A DNA stretch of 64,000 nt from an uncultured Collinsella sp. (GTDB lineage: Bacteria; Actinomycetota; Coriobacteriia; Coriobacteriales; Coriobacteriaceae), in the NCBI GenBank assembly GCA_900541885.1, contig UQKW01000008.1:11069-75068 (forward strand), read 5' to 3'. The position numbers and the translations under genes were made by a program. Under the pieces are notes generated by a model, which ran no database searches, was not told where the DNA came from, and saw nothing but the letters and a program-made list of their open reading frames with translations. This document shows, one piece after another, positions 53,514 through 61,811 of this stretch. Numbering within the stretch: position 1 is the first letter of the stretch; each line of letters begins with the position of its first letter.

Positions 53514-54092
53514 TTAGGCGAAGGTGATCTCGCCGGTATCGCAGTCCATATCGGCGATACGGGCTAGGCTTTCAACGCGGAAGCCACGCTCGCGGAGCTT
53601 ATCGCCACCGCCCTGGAAGCCCTTCTCCACCGCAATGCCAATGCCGGATACCTCGGCACCTGCAGCCTCGCAGATCTTGATAAGACCCTCGAGCGCGCAG
53701 CCGTTGGCCAAAAAGTCGTCGATGATCAGGACCTTGTCGCCCTCGGACAGGAAACGCTTGCCGACGATGACCGGGTACTCCTTCTGCTTGGTAAAGGAGT
53801 AGATGGTCGTGGCATACTGCTCGCCGTCAAGGTTGATGGACTGGGCCTTCTTTGCAAAGACCACCGGCACGCCGCCAAAATGCTGAGCTGCGATGCAGGC
53901 CATACCAATACCCGAAGCCTCAATCGTCAGGATCTTGTTGATCTCGACACCCTCGAACAGACGGGCCCATTCGGCGCCCATGTGGTCGAACAGCTCAACG
54001 TCGCACTGGTGGTTGAGGAAGGCATCAACCTTAAGGACGTTACCGGCCTTTACGATGCCGTCATGGCGAATACGATCCTCAAGCTCCTGCAT
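53514..54092 (-). CDS. xpt: Xanthine phosphoribosyltransferase
   Basis: 192 aa, the family length. Salvages xanthine to XMP. The PRPP-binding motif is VLIIDDFLANGCALEGL near residue 122; the ILTIEASGIGMACIAAQHFGG segment is typical of Xpt/PurR-like PRTs. ATG 54092 follows AAGGGG. No purine riboswitch is recognisable upstream. It may act with the molybdenum hydroxylase on purines (inference). Confidence 0.92.
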   Translation of the reverse strand: MQELEDRIRHDGIVKAGNVLKVDAFLNHQCDVELFDHMGAEWARLFEGVEINKILTIEASGIGMACIAAQHFGGVPVVFAKKAQSINLDGEQYATTIYSFTKQKEYPVIVGKRFLSEGDKVLIIDDFLANGCALEGLIKICEAAGAEVSGIGIAVEKGFQGGGDKLRERGFRVESLARIADMDCDTGEITFA

Positions 54093-54249
54093 GGCGCAAC
54101 CCCTTCTCGCGGCAACGATACCGCGCGATTAATAAACGTTGTTCGATAGTCTACCACGGACCGACCCCCGCCCGCCCCACAAGCCACATCGCACCACAAA
54201 CCAGTCTTTTTGGGACGGCGCGAATCGTGGCAGACAGCCTCCCAACATG

Positions 54250-55554
54250 CTAATGGCGGGCGCGCATCTTCACCAAACGCACCATGGCAAGCGCAAAGCC
54301 CACGGCGGCCACAGCCATGAGTACGTAGAACACCGAGCGAAAGCCGAATAGGAATACGTCCGGACGACCTGTAACAAAACTGGTCACGGCCTCGCCCATT
54401 GCCACGCTCATCTGCCCATACAGGATATGCGACGCCGCCGTAATGCCAAGCGCCATGCCGGCGTAGCGTGCCAAACTACCCAGGCTGCCCGCAAAGCCGA
54501 GCGCTTCGCGCGGAGCCGAGCCCATATACAGCGAGTTGTTGGGGCTCTGGAAAATCGACGTACCGCACGACATAAACGCGGCACAGCACACAATCACAGG
54601 GATGGAAGAGTGCTCGTCGAGCGTACTTACCGCAAAGAGCCCGCACACGTACACGCCCAGGCCGACCGCCGTGGGACCCTCGCAGCCAACACGGTCCGAA
54701 ACCGCACCCGAAAGCGGGCCGATAAAGGCATTCACCATCGGCAGCGCCAAAAACAGCAATCCGGAAATGTCGGAACCAAAGCCGTGGGCGTCCTGAAAAT
54801 AGAACGGCAGGATAAACTCGGATGCGCCAATACCAACGAACACGATGAGCATGCAGGCAAGGTTGATGGTGAAGGCCGAATTTGCAAAGCAGCGACGCGC
54901 GGCCTCCGCCAGCGACATGGGGCGCTCGCCGGCCTCCGGCTTTACATGCGGCAGCGTGTAGAGCCCCACGATAAACGAGATGACGCCAATGGGCAGGTTG
55001 ATGAGGAAGATGCTCTCCCAAGGAAAGCTTGCCACCAGCATGCCGCCGAGCACGGGGCCACACATCATGCCGAGGGCCACAAAGGTCGCGAGAATACCCA
55101 TAGCACGGCCTCGTTCGCGCGCCGGAAACGACTCAGTGATGATACCCATGTTGTTAGCCATGGCCGCCGCGCAACCGACGCCCTGAACAATGCGTGCCAG
55201 GATAAGAACCTCGAGCGAGGCCGAAAGGCCGCACAGCAGCGAACCGACCGAAAAGACGATGACACCCAGCTGGAACACATTCACCTTGCCGCGCACGTCA
55301 CCCAGACGGCCAAACGGCAACATAGCCACGCATGTCGCAAGCAGGTACACCGAGCTCACCAGCTGAATGCGATCGAGGCCCACGCCCAGCTCCTTTTGCA
55401 TCACGGGCAGCGCCACGGTCACGACGGTCGAATCCAAACACACCATAAACGTCATGATGAGCACGGTAAATAGAATCGCCCATTTGTTCTTGCCATGGGT
55501 GTCGCCCTCTAGGGCAATATGCTCGCGGCGCAGCTGCTCTGCAGTTTTCTCCAT
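54250..55554 (-). CDS. MFS multidrug-type transporter (DHA2-like)
   Basis: About 434 aa, 12-14 hydrophobic segments. Motif A reads LPFGRLGDVRGK; motif C-type glycine pattern ALGMMCGPVLGGMLVASFPW; CLDSTVVTVALPVMQKELG is the first-helix motif of drug-H+ antiporters. The substrate is unknown. ATG 55554 follows AAAGGA. The metY terminator lies upstream, so it is probably a separate transcript. Confidence 0.85.
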   Translation of the reverse strand: MEKTAEQLRREHIALEGDTHGKNKWAILFTVLIMTFMVCLDSTVVTVALPVMQKELGVGLDRIQLVSSVYLLATCVAMLPFGRLGDVRGKVNVFQLGVIVFSVGSLLCGLSASLEVLILARIVQGVGCAAAMANNMGIITESFPARERGRAMGILATFVALGMMCGPVLGGMLVASFPWESIFLINLPIGVISFIVGLYTLPHVKPEAGERPMSLAEAARRCFANSAFTINLACMLIVFVGIGASEFILPFYFQDAHGFGSDISGLLFLALPMVNAFIGPLSGAVSDRVGCEGPTAVGLGVYVCGLFAVSTLDEHSSIPVIVCCAAFMSCGTSIFQSPNNSLYMGSAPREALGFAGSLGSLARYAGMALGITAASHILYGQMSVAMGEAVTSFVTGRPDVFLFGFRSVFYVLMAVAAVGFALAMVRLVKMRARH

Positions 55555-55576
55555 ATCCATCCTTTCAAGTGGCGCA

Positions 55577-55628
55577 ACGCAAAAACGGGGCCCCAATCGC
55601 CTGTAAACAGTCGCAATTGGGGTCCCGC
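55577..55628 (-). terminator. Terminator after the sulfhydrylase gene
   Basis: Minus strand GGGACCCCAAT and ATTGGGGCCCC pair, followed by GTTTTTG; 68 bases after the stop codon. Confidence 0.8.
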
Positions 55629-55695
55629 CTACGGAATCGGAACGAAAGGCCACCGAAGCTTTCTGCCAGCATCGGCGCCTTGTGCGAACGCTAGC

Positions 55696-56979
55696 CTAGC
55701 ACTGCTCGAGCGCCTGCTCAAGGTCGGCAATCAGATCGGCCGTGTCCTCGAGGCCGCACGACAGGCGCACCATGTCGGCGGAGATACCGCAGGCGATGAG
55801 CTCCTCATCGTTCATCTGGCGATGCGTGGCATTAGCGGGATGCAGGCAGCAAGTACGGGCGTCGGCCACGTGCGTGGCGATCTGGGCGAGCTTGAGGCTC
55901 TTCATAAAGGTCTCGGCCGCCGCGCGACCACCATTAAAGCCAAAGCTCACAACGCCGCAGGTACCGTTTGGCATGTACTTCTGAGCGAGGTCATAGTACT
56001 TGTCGCCCTCCAGGCCCGGATAGCTCACGAAGCGCACCTTGGGATGGCTCTGCAGGAACTTGGCAACGGCCAGGCCGTTCTCGCAATGACGCGGCATGCG
56101 CACATGCAGGCTCTCGAGCGAGCTGTTCAAGAAGAACGCCGCCTGCGGGTTCTGCATGGGGCCAAGATCGCGCATGAGCTGCGCGGTGGCCTTGGTAATG
56201 AAGGCGCCCTCGCGACCGAACTTCTCGGCATACGTCACGCCGTGGTAGCTCTCGTCAGGCGTGGTGAGACCCGGGAACTTATCTGCATGGGCCATCCAGT
56301 CAAACTGACCGTGGTCGACGATTACGCCGCCCAGGTAGGCAGCATGTCCATCCATGTACTTGGTGGTGGAGTGCGTAACGATGTCGGCGCCCCACTCAAA
56401 GGGACGGCACATCACGGGCGTCGGGAAGGTGTTGTCGACCATCAGCGGCACACCGTGGTCATGTGCGGCCTTGGCAAAGCGCTCAATATCGAGCACGGCA
56501 AGGGCGGGGTTGGCGATCGTCTCGCCAAAGACGAGCTTGGTATTGGGCTCAAAGGCTGCCTCGAGCTCCTCATCGGTGCAGTCGGGGGCGACGAACGTGC
56601 AGGTCAGACCCATGCGCTCCATAGTATGGGCGAGCAGGTTATACGTACCGCCGTAAATGGCAGAGCTAGCGACCACATGATCGCCGGCACCGGCCACGTT
56701 AAAGATCGCGAGGAAGTTCGCAGCCATGCCCGAGCTCGTGAGCATCGCGGCGGTGCCTCCCTCCATCTCGCAGATCTTGGCGGCAACCAGATCGCACGTG
56801 GGGTTCTGCAGGCGGCTGTAGAAGTAGCCCGACTCCTCCAGGTCAAACAGCTTGCCCATATGCTCCGACGTGTCGTACTTCCACGTGGTGGACTGGTAGA
56901 TGGGCACCTGGCGCGGCTCGGCATCTCCCGGGTGATAGCCGCCTTGAACACATGTAGTACCGATGGTCTGCTCGCTCAT
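55696..56979 (-). CDS. metY: O-acetylhomoserine sulfhydrylase / cysteine synthase family
   Basis: 427 aa PLP enzyme of Cys/Met metabolism. YSRLQNPTCDLVAAKI and the ATVTSSGMAA-like AAMLTSSGMAANFLA block identify the family; the PLP lysine is in VTHSTTKYMDGHAAYLGG near residue 205. It likely makes homocysteine from O-acetylhomoserine and sulfide. ATG 56979 follows GGGAG. With the L-cysteine desulfidase at 62 kb it could connect sulfide and amino acid metabolism. Confidence 0.9.
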   Translation of the reverse strand: MSEQTIGTTCVQGGYHPGDAEPRQVPIYQSTTWKYDTSEHMGKLFDLEESGYFYSRLQNPTCDLVAAKICEMEGGTAAMLTSSGMAANFLAIFNVAGAGDHVVASSAIYGGTYNLLAHTMERMGLTCTFVAPDCTDEELEAAFEPNTKLVFGETIANPALAVLDIERFAKAAHDHGVPLMVDNTFPTPVMCRPFEWGADIVTHSTTKYMDGHAAYLGGVIVDHGQFDWMAHADKFPGLTTPDESYHGVTYAEKFGREGAFITKATAQLMRDLGPMQNPQAAFFLNSSLESLHVRMPRHCENGLAVAKFLQSHPKVRFVSYPGLEGDKYYDLAQKYMPNGTCGVVSFGFNGGRAAAETFMKSLKLAQIATHVADARTCCLHPANATHRQMNDEELIACGISADMVRLSCGLEDTADLIADLEQALEQC

Positions 56980-57209
56980 ATCTAGCTCCCTTGCCTGGGT
57001 TACGTTTCATTCGGTTCACGATACCGCTACCCTGCACCCCTCTCAACCCATCCCCAAGGTAGGTTATGGGACTAATTGATCAGGGGTATTTATCTCAAGC
57101 CTTGGGCATTTGCTCGATAGATAAAAACGAGGCATACATGAAGCTCTCGATGATTACATGCCCCGTCACGGGTACCATAGGCGAGTACACCGTGACCAAG
57201 GAGACAACG

Positions 57210-57656
57210 ATGAAGCAAATCGATACTGCTCAGCTCGACGCCGCCGCCTGCCAAGCTCAGGCTGCCGAATACCACGCCCAAGGCTTCAACTGCGCACAGG
57301 CCGTCGCCTGCACGCTCGCACCTGCCGTCGGGCTCGACCCCCAGACCGCCTTTACCCTCACCGAGGGCTTTGGCGCCGGCATGGGCGGCATGACCGAAAC
57401 CTGCGGTGCCATCTCGGGCGCCGTGGCCATCATGGGCTTTGTGATGAGCGACGGCATGGAAAACCCCAAGACCAAGGGCCAGACCTACAAGCTGTCGCGC
57501 GAAATCGCCAAGCGTTTTGGCGAGAAGAACACGACGACCGTCTGCGGCACGCTCAAGGGCATCGGATCGGACAAGGGTCCGCTCCGCAGCTGTCCCGGTT
57601 GCATCGACGATGCCGTCGAAATCGCCTGCGATGTGCTAAAGCAGCTCGCCGAGTAA
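57210..57656 (+). CDS. C_GCAxxG_C_C family redox protein
   Basis: About 148 aa. Family cysteines: GFNCAQAV, ETCGAISGAVAIMG, TTVCGTLKG and SCPGCIDDAVEIACDV. The pattern suggests metal or Fe-S binding; function unknown in the family, often seen in anaerobes. ATG 57210 follows AAGGAG. An in-frame ATG at 57138, also with GAGG upstream, would add 24 residues (MKLSMITCPVTG...), so the start is not certain. Confidence 0.8.
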   Translation: MKQIDTAQLDAAACQAQAAEYHAQGFNCAQAVACTLAPAVGLDPQTAFTLTEGFGAGMGGMTETCGAISGAVAIMGFVMSDGMENPKTKGQTYKLSREIAKRFGEKNTTTVCGTLKGIGSDKGPLRSCPGCIDDAVEIACDVLKQLAE

Positions 57657-57669
57657 GCGGCAGCAACAG

Positions 57670-57721
57670 AAAAACGACGGCCGGCGCGCTTGGGATCCAT
57701 CCAAAAGCACGCCGGCCGTCG
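57670..57721. terminator. Bidirectional terminator between convergent genes
   Basis: CGACGGCCGGCG/CGCCGGCCGTCG (57675-57686 and 57710-57721). On the minus strand it is followed by TTTTTC and ends the yigZ transcript; it can also stop plus-strand RNA. Confidence 0.85.
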
Positions 57722-57724
57722 CCG

Positions 57725-58360
57725 TTAAAACTCGGCAAATTCGGGAGCGCCGACCTCAATCTCCTCGCGCCCCGCCATAAGCTCGCGCATCTTAGCGCAA
57801 AACGGCTCCTGCTCCCCCGCTTTGAACACCAAATGAATCGTCACGGTATCCGCGAAATCGGTATCCGAAACCTTGGCACCCGAATCCTGCGCCAAATGAA
57901 GCACTTGCTCATACTGCGGATAGGCCACATGCACGTCAACAGGCACGACACTCGTCATCTCGACGATCTGCCCGGCCTCCTGAGCCGCGGCCACCGCCGT
58001 CTGCGTCGCCGCGGTATAGGCGCGCACCAAGCCACCGGGCCCTAACAGCGTGCCACCAAAATAGCGCGTCACCACGCAGCAAACATTTTTGAGCCCCGCG
58101 CCGCGCAGCACCTCGAGCGTCGGCATACCGCTCGTGCGGCTCGGCTCACCATCATCGCTCTGGCGCTCGCGTCCATCGACTAAAATCCACGCGGGAACAT
58201 TGTGCCGAGCGTCGTAATGACGCTTGCGAACCATCTCGATAAAGGCATTCGCCTCGTCCTCGGACTCAATATGGACCAGCTGGGCAATAAACCGGCTCTT
58301 GCGGTCCACAAACTCGCCCGAAGCCTCAATATTCGATTGCAGAGTAAAATAGCTGTCCAA
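57725..58360 (-). CDS. yigZ: YigZ/IMPACT family protein
   Basis: About 211 aa. SRFIAQLVHIESEDEANAFI and the NVPAWILVDGRERQSDDGEPSRTSG-type block (residues 50-80) define UPF0029, followed by VTRYFGGTLLGPGGLVRAY. The C-terminal DUF1949 domain follows. Thought to act in translation or stress control; no catalytic function is established. The start is probably a TTG at 58360, five bases after GAGGGG. Confidence 0.88.
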   Translation of the reverse strand: MDSYFTLQSNIEASGEFVDRKSRFIAQLVHIESEDEANAFIEMVRKRHYDARHNVPAWILVDGRERQSDDGEPSRTSGMPTLEVLRGAGLKNVCCVVTRYFGGTLLGPGGLVRAYTAATQTAVAAAQEAGQIVEMTSVVPVDVHVAYPQYEQVLHLAQDSGAKVSDTDFADTVTIHLVFKAGEQEPFCAKMRELMAGREEIEVGAPEFAEF

Positions 58361-58475
58361 CAAAGCCCCTCAACAACAAGCAAAGCAACAAACAGCCTCA
58401 ATAATACGGCAGAAACCGTACCGTTGCCCTCGCCAACAAGAACGGAAACGCCAATGATGCCGTCGCCAACAGCGA

Positions 58476-58573
58476 GACGGCGTCAGCTGAGTCGATTTGG
58501 CCCGAAAGAGAAGGGAGCACGCCTTATGGCGGCGACCGACGAATGAGCGCCAAATCGGCCAGCTGACGCCGTC
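58476..58573. repeat. Structured intergenic element, copy C
   Basis: Perfect outer 14-bp arms GACGGCGTCAGCTG/CAGCTGACGCCGTC, then a second stem CGATTTGGC/GCCAAATCG, and the core GCCCGAAAGAGAAGGGAGC with an inner CGCC-TTAT-GGCG hairpin. It lies nine bases from copy D. Confidence 0.75.
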
Positions 58574-58581
58574 GAAAGCGA

Positions 58582-58680
58582 GAACCCGTCAGCGCGAGCA
58601 AGGTGCCTTGAAAGACGAGGGCATTGACCTTATGGTCATGCCCGAAGGCTTGAAAGGCAGATTGCCGCGCTGACGGGTTC
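58582..58680. repeat. Structured intergenic element, copy D
   Basis: Perfect 15-bp outer arms GAACCCGTCAGCGCG/CGCGCTGACGGGTTC. The core contains GTGCCTTGAAAGACGAGGGC, TGACC-TTAT-GGTCA and TGCCCGAAGGCTTGAAAGGC. It ends 16 bases from the 3' end of rnpB, so it may act as rnpB's termination or processing region. Confidence 0.75.
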
Positions 58681-58696
58681 GCAGCGTCAACAAAGT

Positions 58697-59058
58697 GCCG
58701 AGTGGGCCTATAAGCCGGGTTCTGTCGTGAACGGTCATTTATCTTGTCTGCACGTTACCGTGCAGCTCCACGCACGCTACCCGAACGCGGACCGGGCCGG
58801 CCCATAGCGTTCCTATTCGCGCTTGCTCCGGATGGGGCTTGCCAAGCCGCCGTGTTGCCACGACGCTGGTGGTCTCTTACACCACCGTTTCAGCTTTTCC
58901 CTTTACGCCTTGCGGCGCAGGTGGGAGTCTTCTTTTCTGCGGCGCTTTCCGTCGGATCACTCCGCCCGGCCGTTAGCCGGCATCCCGCCCTCTGGAGCCC
59001 GGACTTTCCTCACGCGTGCTGTAAGCAGCACATCGCGCGACCGTCTGGCCCACTCAGC
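58697..59058 (-). ncRNA. rnpB: RNase P RNA
   Basis: Catalytic RNA of tRNA 5' maturation, about 362 bases. The 5' region has GAGGAAAGTCCGGGCTCC (complement at about 58995-59012), and the 3' region GACAGAACCCGGCTTATAGGC (complement at about 58708-58728), both universal landmarks. P1 forms between GCTGAGTGGGCC and GGCCCACTCGGC at the ends. Exact ends may differ by a few bases. No promoter is obvious. Confidence 0.95.
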
Positions 59059-59322
59059 AGTGCAAGAGTGTAACACACCGTTGCCGCAGGCAATGGCACA
59101 ACGCAAACGCTCGACACGATATACCAAGAACCGCCATGCGCTACAATGGTCCTGTCGATGGGCAACGTCGTCAGTCGAGACGCGACCGCGCTCCGCACCC
59201 CTCCGTCTACTCGGTGCGTTCCCGCCTCCTCCCCGAGGCGGGATGTCGGCATTTTTCATGCACCGACAACCCAATAGCCCGTGGCCAGCCTGGGCAGCAC
59301 CGCGCACCTCTACAGAAAATGC

Positions 59323-59356
59323 AAAAAGGGACCCGTCCATTGCGGACGGATCCCTT
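59323..59356 (-). terminator. rpsA terminator
   Basis: GGGATCCGTCC and GGACGGGTCCC pair on the minus strand, followed by TTTTTGC; 24 bases past the stop codon. Confidence 0.88.
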
Positions 59357-59380
59357 AATACAAGTGATCGTCAAACCGAT

Positions 59381-60547
59381 TTACTCGGCGTCGGTCTCCT
59401 CGTCCTTCTTCTCGGAAGGCAGCGGGGTAACCTCGATCTCGACGCCCAGAGTCTCAGCAGCGGACTTCATGGACAGGGAGATACGACGACGGTCGAGGTC
59501 GATCTCCATGACCTTGACCTGAACCTTGTCGCCCACGTGGGTGACCTGAGAAGGCTGGTCGACGTGCTTGTTGGCCATCTCGGAGATGTGCACCAGGCCC
59601 TCGATGCCCTCGCCCAGGTCGACGAAAGCGCCGAACGGGACAAGCTTGGTCACAGTGCCCTCGACGATAGCGCCGACGGGGTACTTCTTGACCAGTGCGC
59701 GCCACGGATCCTCGGTGGTCTGCTTGAGACCCAGGGAGATGCGCTCGCGGTTGAGATCGACGTCGAGAACCTCGACCTCGACCTCCTGGCCGACCTTGAC
59801 AACCTCGGAAGGATGGTTGACGTGGTTCCAGGAAAGCTCGGAGATGTGGATGAGGCCGTCGATACCGCCGAGGTCGACGAAGGCGCCGAAGTCGACGATG
59901 GAGGAAACGGTGCCCTGGAGACGCATGCCAGACTTGAGCTTGGACAGGATCTCGGAGCGCTCGGCCTTACGGGACTCCTCGAGCACGACGCGACGGGAGA
60001 GGACGACGTTGTTGCGGTTGCGGTCCATCTCGATGACGCGGGCCTCGATGCGGGTGCCCATGTAGGAGGTGAGGTCCTTGACACGACGGAGGTCGACGAG
60101 GGAAGCAGGCAGGAAACCGCGCAGGCCGATGTCGAGGATCAGGCCGCCCTTGACAACCTCGATAACCTCGCCCTCGACGTTCTCGCCGGAGTTGAACTTC
60201 TCCTCGATGCGGTTCCAAGCACGCTCGTACTCGGCACGCTTCTTGGACAGGACCAGACGACCGTCCTTGTCCTCCTTCTGGAGAACCAGAGCCTCGATGG
60301 GATCACCGAGTGCAACGATGTCTGCAGGGTTAGCGTCCTTGCGGATGGACAGCTCGCGGACCGGGATAACGCCCTCGGACTTGAATCCGATGTCAACGAG
60401 CACCTCGTCATGCTCGATCTTAACGACAGTGCCGTTAACGAGATCGCCCTCATCAAAGTCGGTAATCGTACCGTCGATGAGGTTGTTCATCTCCTCCTCG
60501 TTGACATCGTCAAGAGAGAAAATGGACGAGTTCTGAATCTCACTCAA
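59381..60547 (-). CDS. rpsA: 30S ribosomal protein S1
   Basis: 388 aa with four S1 RNA-binding repeats of about 70-80 residues; examples are GDLVNGTVVKIEHDEVLVDIG, LQGTVSSIVDFGAFVDLGGI and IVEGTVTKLVPFGAFVDLG. Four repeats, not the six of E. coli, is normal for Gram-positive-type S1. It has an acidic tail (KKDEETDAE). The start is a TTG at 60547 with AAAGGGG 7 bases upstream; no ATG is suitably placed. Confidence 0.94.
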   Translation of the reverse strand: MSEIQNSSIFSLDDVNEEEMNNLIDGTITDFDEGDLVNGTVVKIEHDEVLVDIGFKSEGVIPVRELSIRKDANPADIVALGDPIEALVLQKEDKDGRLVLSKKRAEYERAWNRIEEKFNSGENVEGEVIEVVKGGLILDIGLRGFLPASLVDLRRVKDLTSYMGTRIEARVIEMDRNRNNVVLSRRVVLEESRKAERSEILSKLKSGMRLQGTVSSIVDFGAFVDLGGIDGLIHISELSWNHVNHPSEVVKVGQEVEVEVLDVDLNRERISLGLKQTTEDPWRALVKKYPVGAIVEGTVTKLVPFGAFVDLGEGIEGLVHISEMANKHVDQPSQVTHVGDKVQVKVMEIDLDRRRISLSMKSAAETLGVEIEVTPLPSEKKDEETDAE

Positions 60548-60678
60548 AGGTGGACCCCTTTCGAACTACGGGGCCCCGATTGCTAGGACCTACAGAAGGG
60601 TGCGACAAGCACACAACGTTTAGGAACACTCGGGAGCCGACAGATACTAATGTGACGCTTATGCAATCACGTTCGTAT

Positions 60679-60707
60679 AGGTTACGGGGAAATGAGTTCG
60701 ATTTCAA
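60679..60707 (-). promoter_or_regulatory. Possible rpsA promoter
   Basis: TTGAAA (60702-60707), 17 bases and TAACCT (60679-60684) on the minus strand, about 130 bases before the start codon. The remaining 315-base divergent gap also contains a 9-bp hairpin (TGTGGAGAC/GTCTCCACA) near 60740-60775. Confidence 0.35.
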
Positions 60708-60862
60708 GCGTGAACTGCGATTTTTTACTCGTGTGGAGACTTTTTCGTAATCTTATGAACACACGTCTCCACAACTTGACGATAACCAGCCAGGCATTTG
60801 GCTTTGGGGTAAAGTATCCGGAGCCAACGACTCTAGATCAAATTTACGAGAAAGGTGCCCGC

Positions 60863-61621
60863 GTGCTCAAAGCAGTCGTTTTCGATATGGACGAGACGCT
60901 TCTTAGCATCAACCTCAACGCGTTCATCCTTCGCTATTTTAAGGATGTCTCATCGATGCTCGCGGATATCGGGCGCCGCAGCCGCGGTGGCACGATGGCA
61001 CGTCTCGGCACCATCTTGGTCGACCTCAACGCCAATCGCCGCAGCGGCACGGACAATCGCACCAATCTTGAGTTTTACCAAGAAGAGGTCGAGCGCCGAT
61101 GCGGAATCCGCCTCTCCGATCCCCTCATCTACGAGGCGTTTACCTACTATGACCGCGAAGTTCTTCCGTACAAGAACGACGATGTCATTAACGCCCACGC
61201 CATGCCGGGCGCACACGCCGCGCTCCAGGCCGTACAGGACGCAGGGCTGCGTTGCGCGCTCTTTACCAACCCCAGCTTTCCCCAGGGGGCCATCGAGTGC
61301 CGCATGGGTTGGGGCGACCTGGCCGACGCCCCCTTTGAGCTCGTCACGCACATGGGAAACACCACCCGCTGCAAGCCCGATGCCACCTACTATCTAGAGC
61401 AGCTTCAGGTGATGGGGCTCGAGCCGCACGAGGTCCTTATGGTGGGCAACGATCCCAAACGCGACTTCCCCAGTCCCGCCTGCGGCATTCAAACTGCCTA
61501 TGTTGGCCAGGGAAAACCCGGCCGAGCCACCTGGCGCGGAACCATGGAAGACTTCGCCCGCGACTTTAACGCCGTAATCGAAGCCTTCTACGAACACCAA
61601 GTAGCCGACGAACTGTCGTAG
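60863..61621 (+). CDS. HAD-superfamily hydrolase
   Basis: About 252 aa. Motif I VVFDMDETLLS near residue 5; motif III region is RCKPDATYYLEQL and motif IV reads VLMVGNDPKRDFPSP. It probably dephosphorylates a small metabolite. The most likely start is a GTG at 60863 after GAGAAAGG, since longer in-frame starts extend into an AT-rich non-coding leader. The substrate is not predictable. Confidence 0.85.
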   Translation: MLKAVVFDMDETLLSINLNAFILRYFKDVSSMLADIGRRSRGGTMARLGTILVDLNANRRSGTDNRTNLEFYQEEVERRCGIRLSDPLIYEAFTYYDREVLPYKNDDVINAHAMPGAHAALQAVQDAGLRCALFTNPSFPQGAIECRMGWGDLADAPFELVTHMGNTTRCKPDATYYLEQLQVMGLEPHEVLMVGNDPKRDFPSPACGIQTAYVGQGKPGRATWRGTMEDFARDFNAVIEAFYEHQVADELS

Positions 61622-61672
61622 GACCCCTCGCTCCAAACCAAATATCGCCGCAGGTTGAGCACAAGTCAGCGA

Positions 61673-61770
61673 AAATGCCCCTAAGCGAGCAATGTGCCTT
61701 GAAAGAGGAGGGCATAGGCCTTCTGGCCATGCCCGACGATTGAAAGGCAGATTGTCGCTTAGGGGCATTT
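61673..61770. repeat. Structured intergenic element, copy E
   Basis: Perfect 16-bp outer arms AAATGCCCCTAAGCGA/TCGCTTAGGGGCATTT. Core GTGCCTTGAAAGAGGAGGGC, hairpin GGCC-TTCT-GGCC and GCCCGACGATTGAAAGGCAG. Located between the convergent HAD and cysteine desulfidase genes. Confidence 0.78.
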
Positions 61771-61783
61771 GCAGCGTCGACTG

Positions 61784-61811
61784 GTTACGCGGTTTGGTAA
61801 AACCGCGTAAC
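61784..61811 (-). terminator. Hairpin at the end of the cysteine desulfidase gene
   Basis: GTTACGCGGTTT/AAACCGCGTAAC, 12-bp stem directly at the stop codon. It has no T-run, so it may stabilise the RNA end more than terminate. Confidence 0.5.

Noticed and set aside
54093..54249. Purine riboswitch upstream of xpt
   Set aside because: The conserved three-way junction bases could not be located, and the region is only 157 bases with GC-rich sequence.
58697..59058. Protein-coding ORFs crossing 58744-59340
   Set aside because: They run through the conserved RNase P RNA landmarks and have no protein family features.
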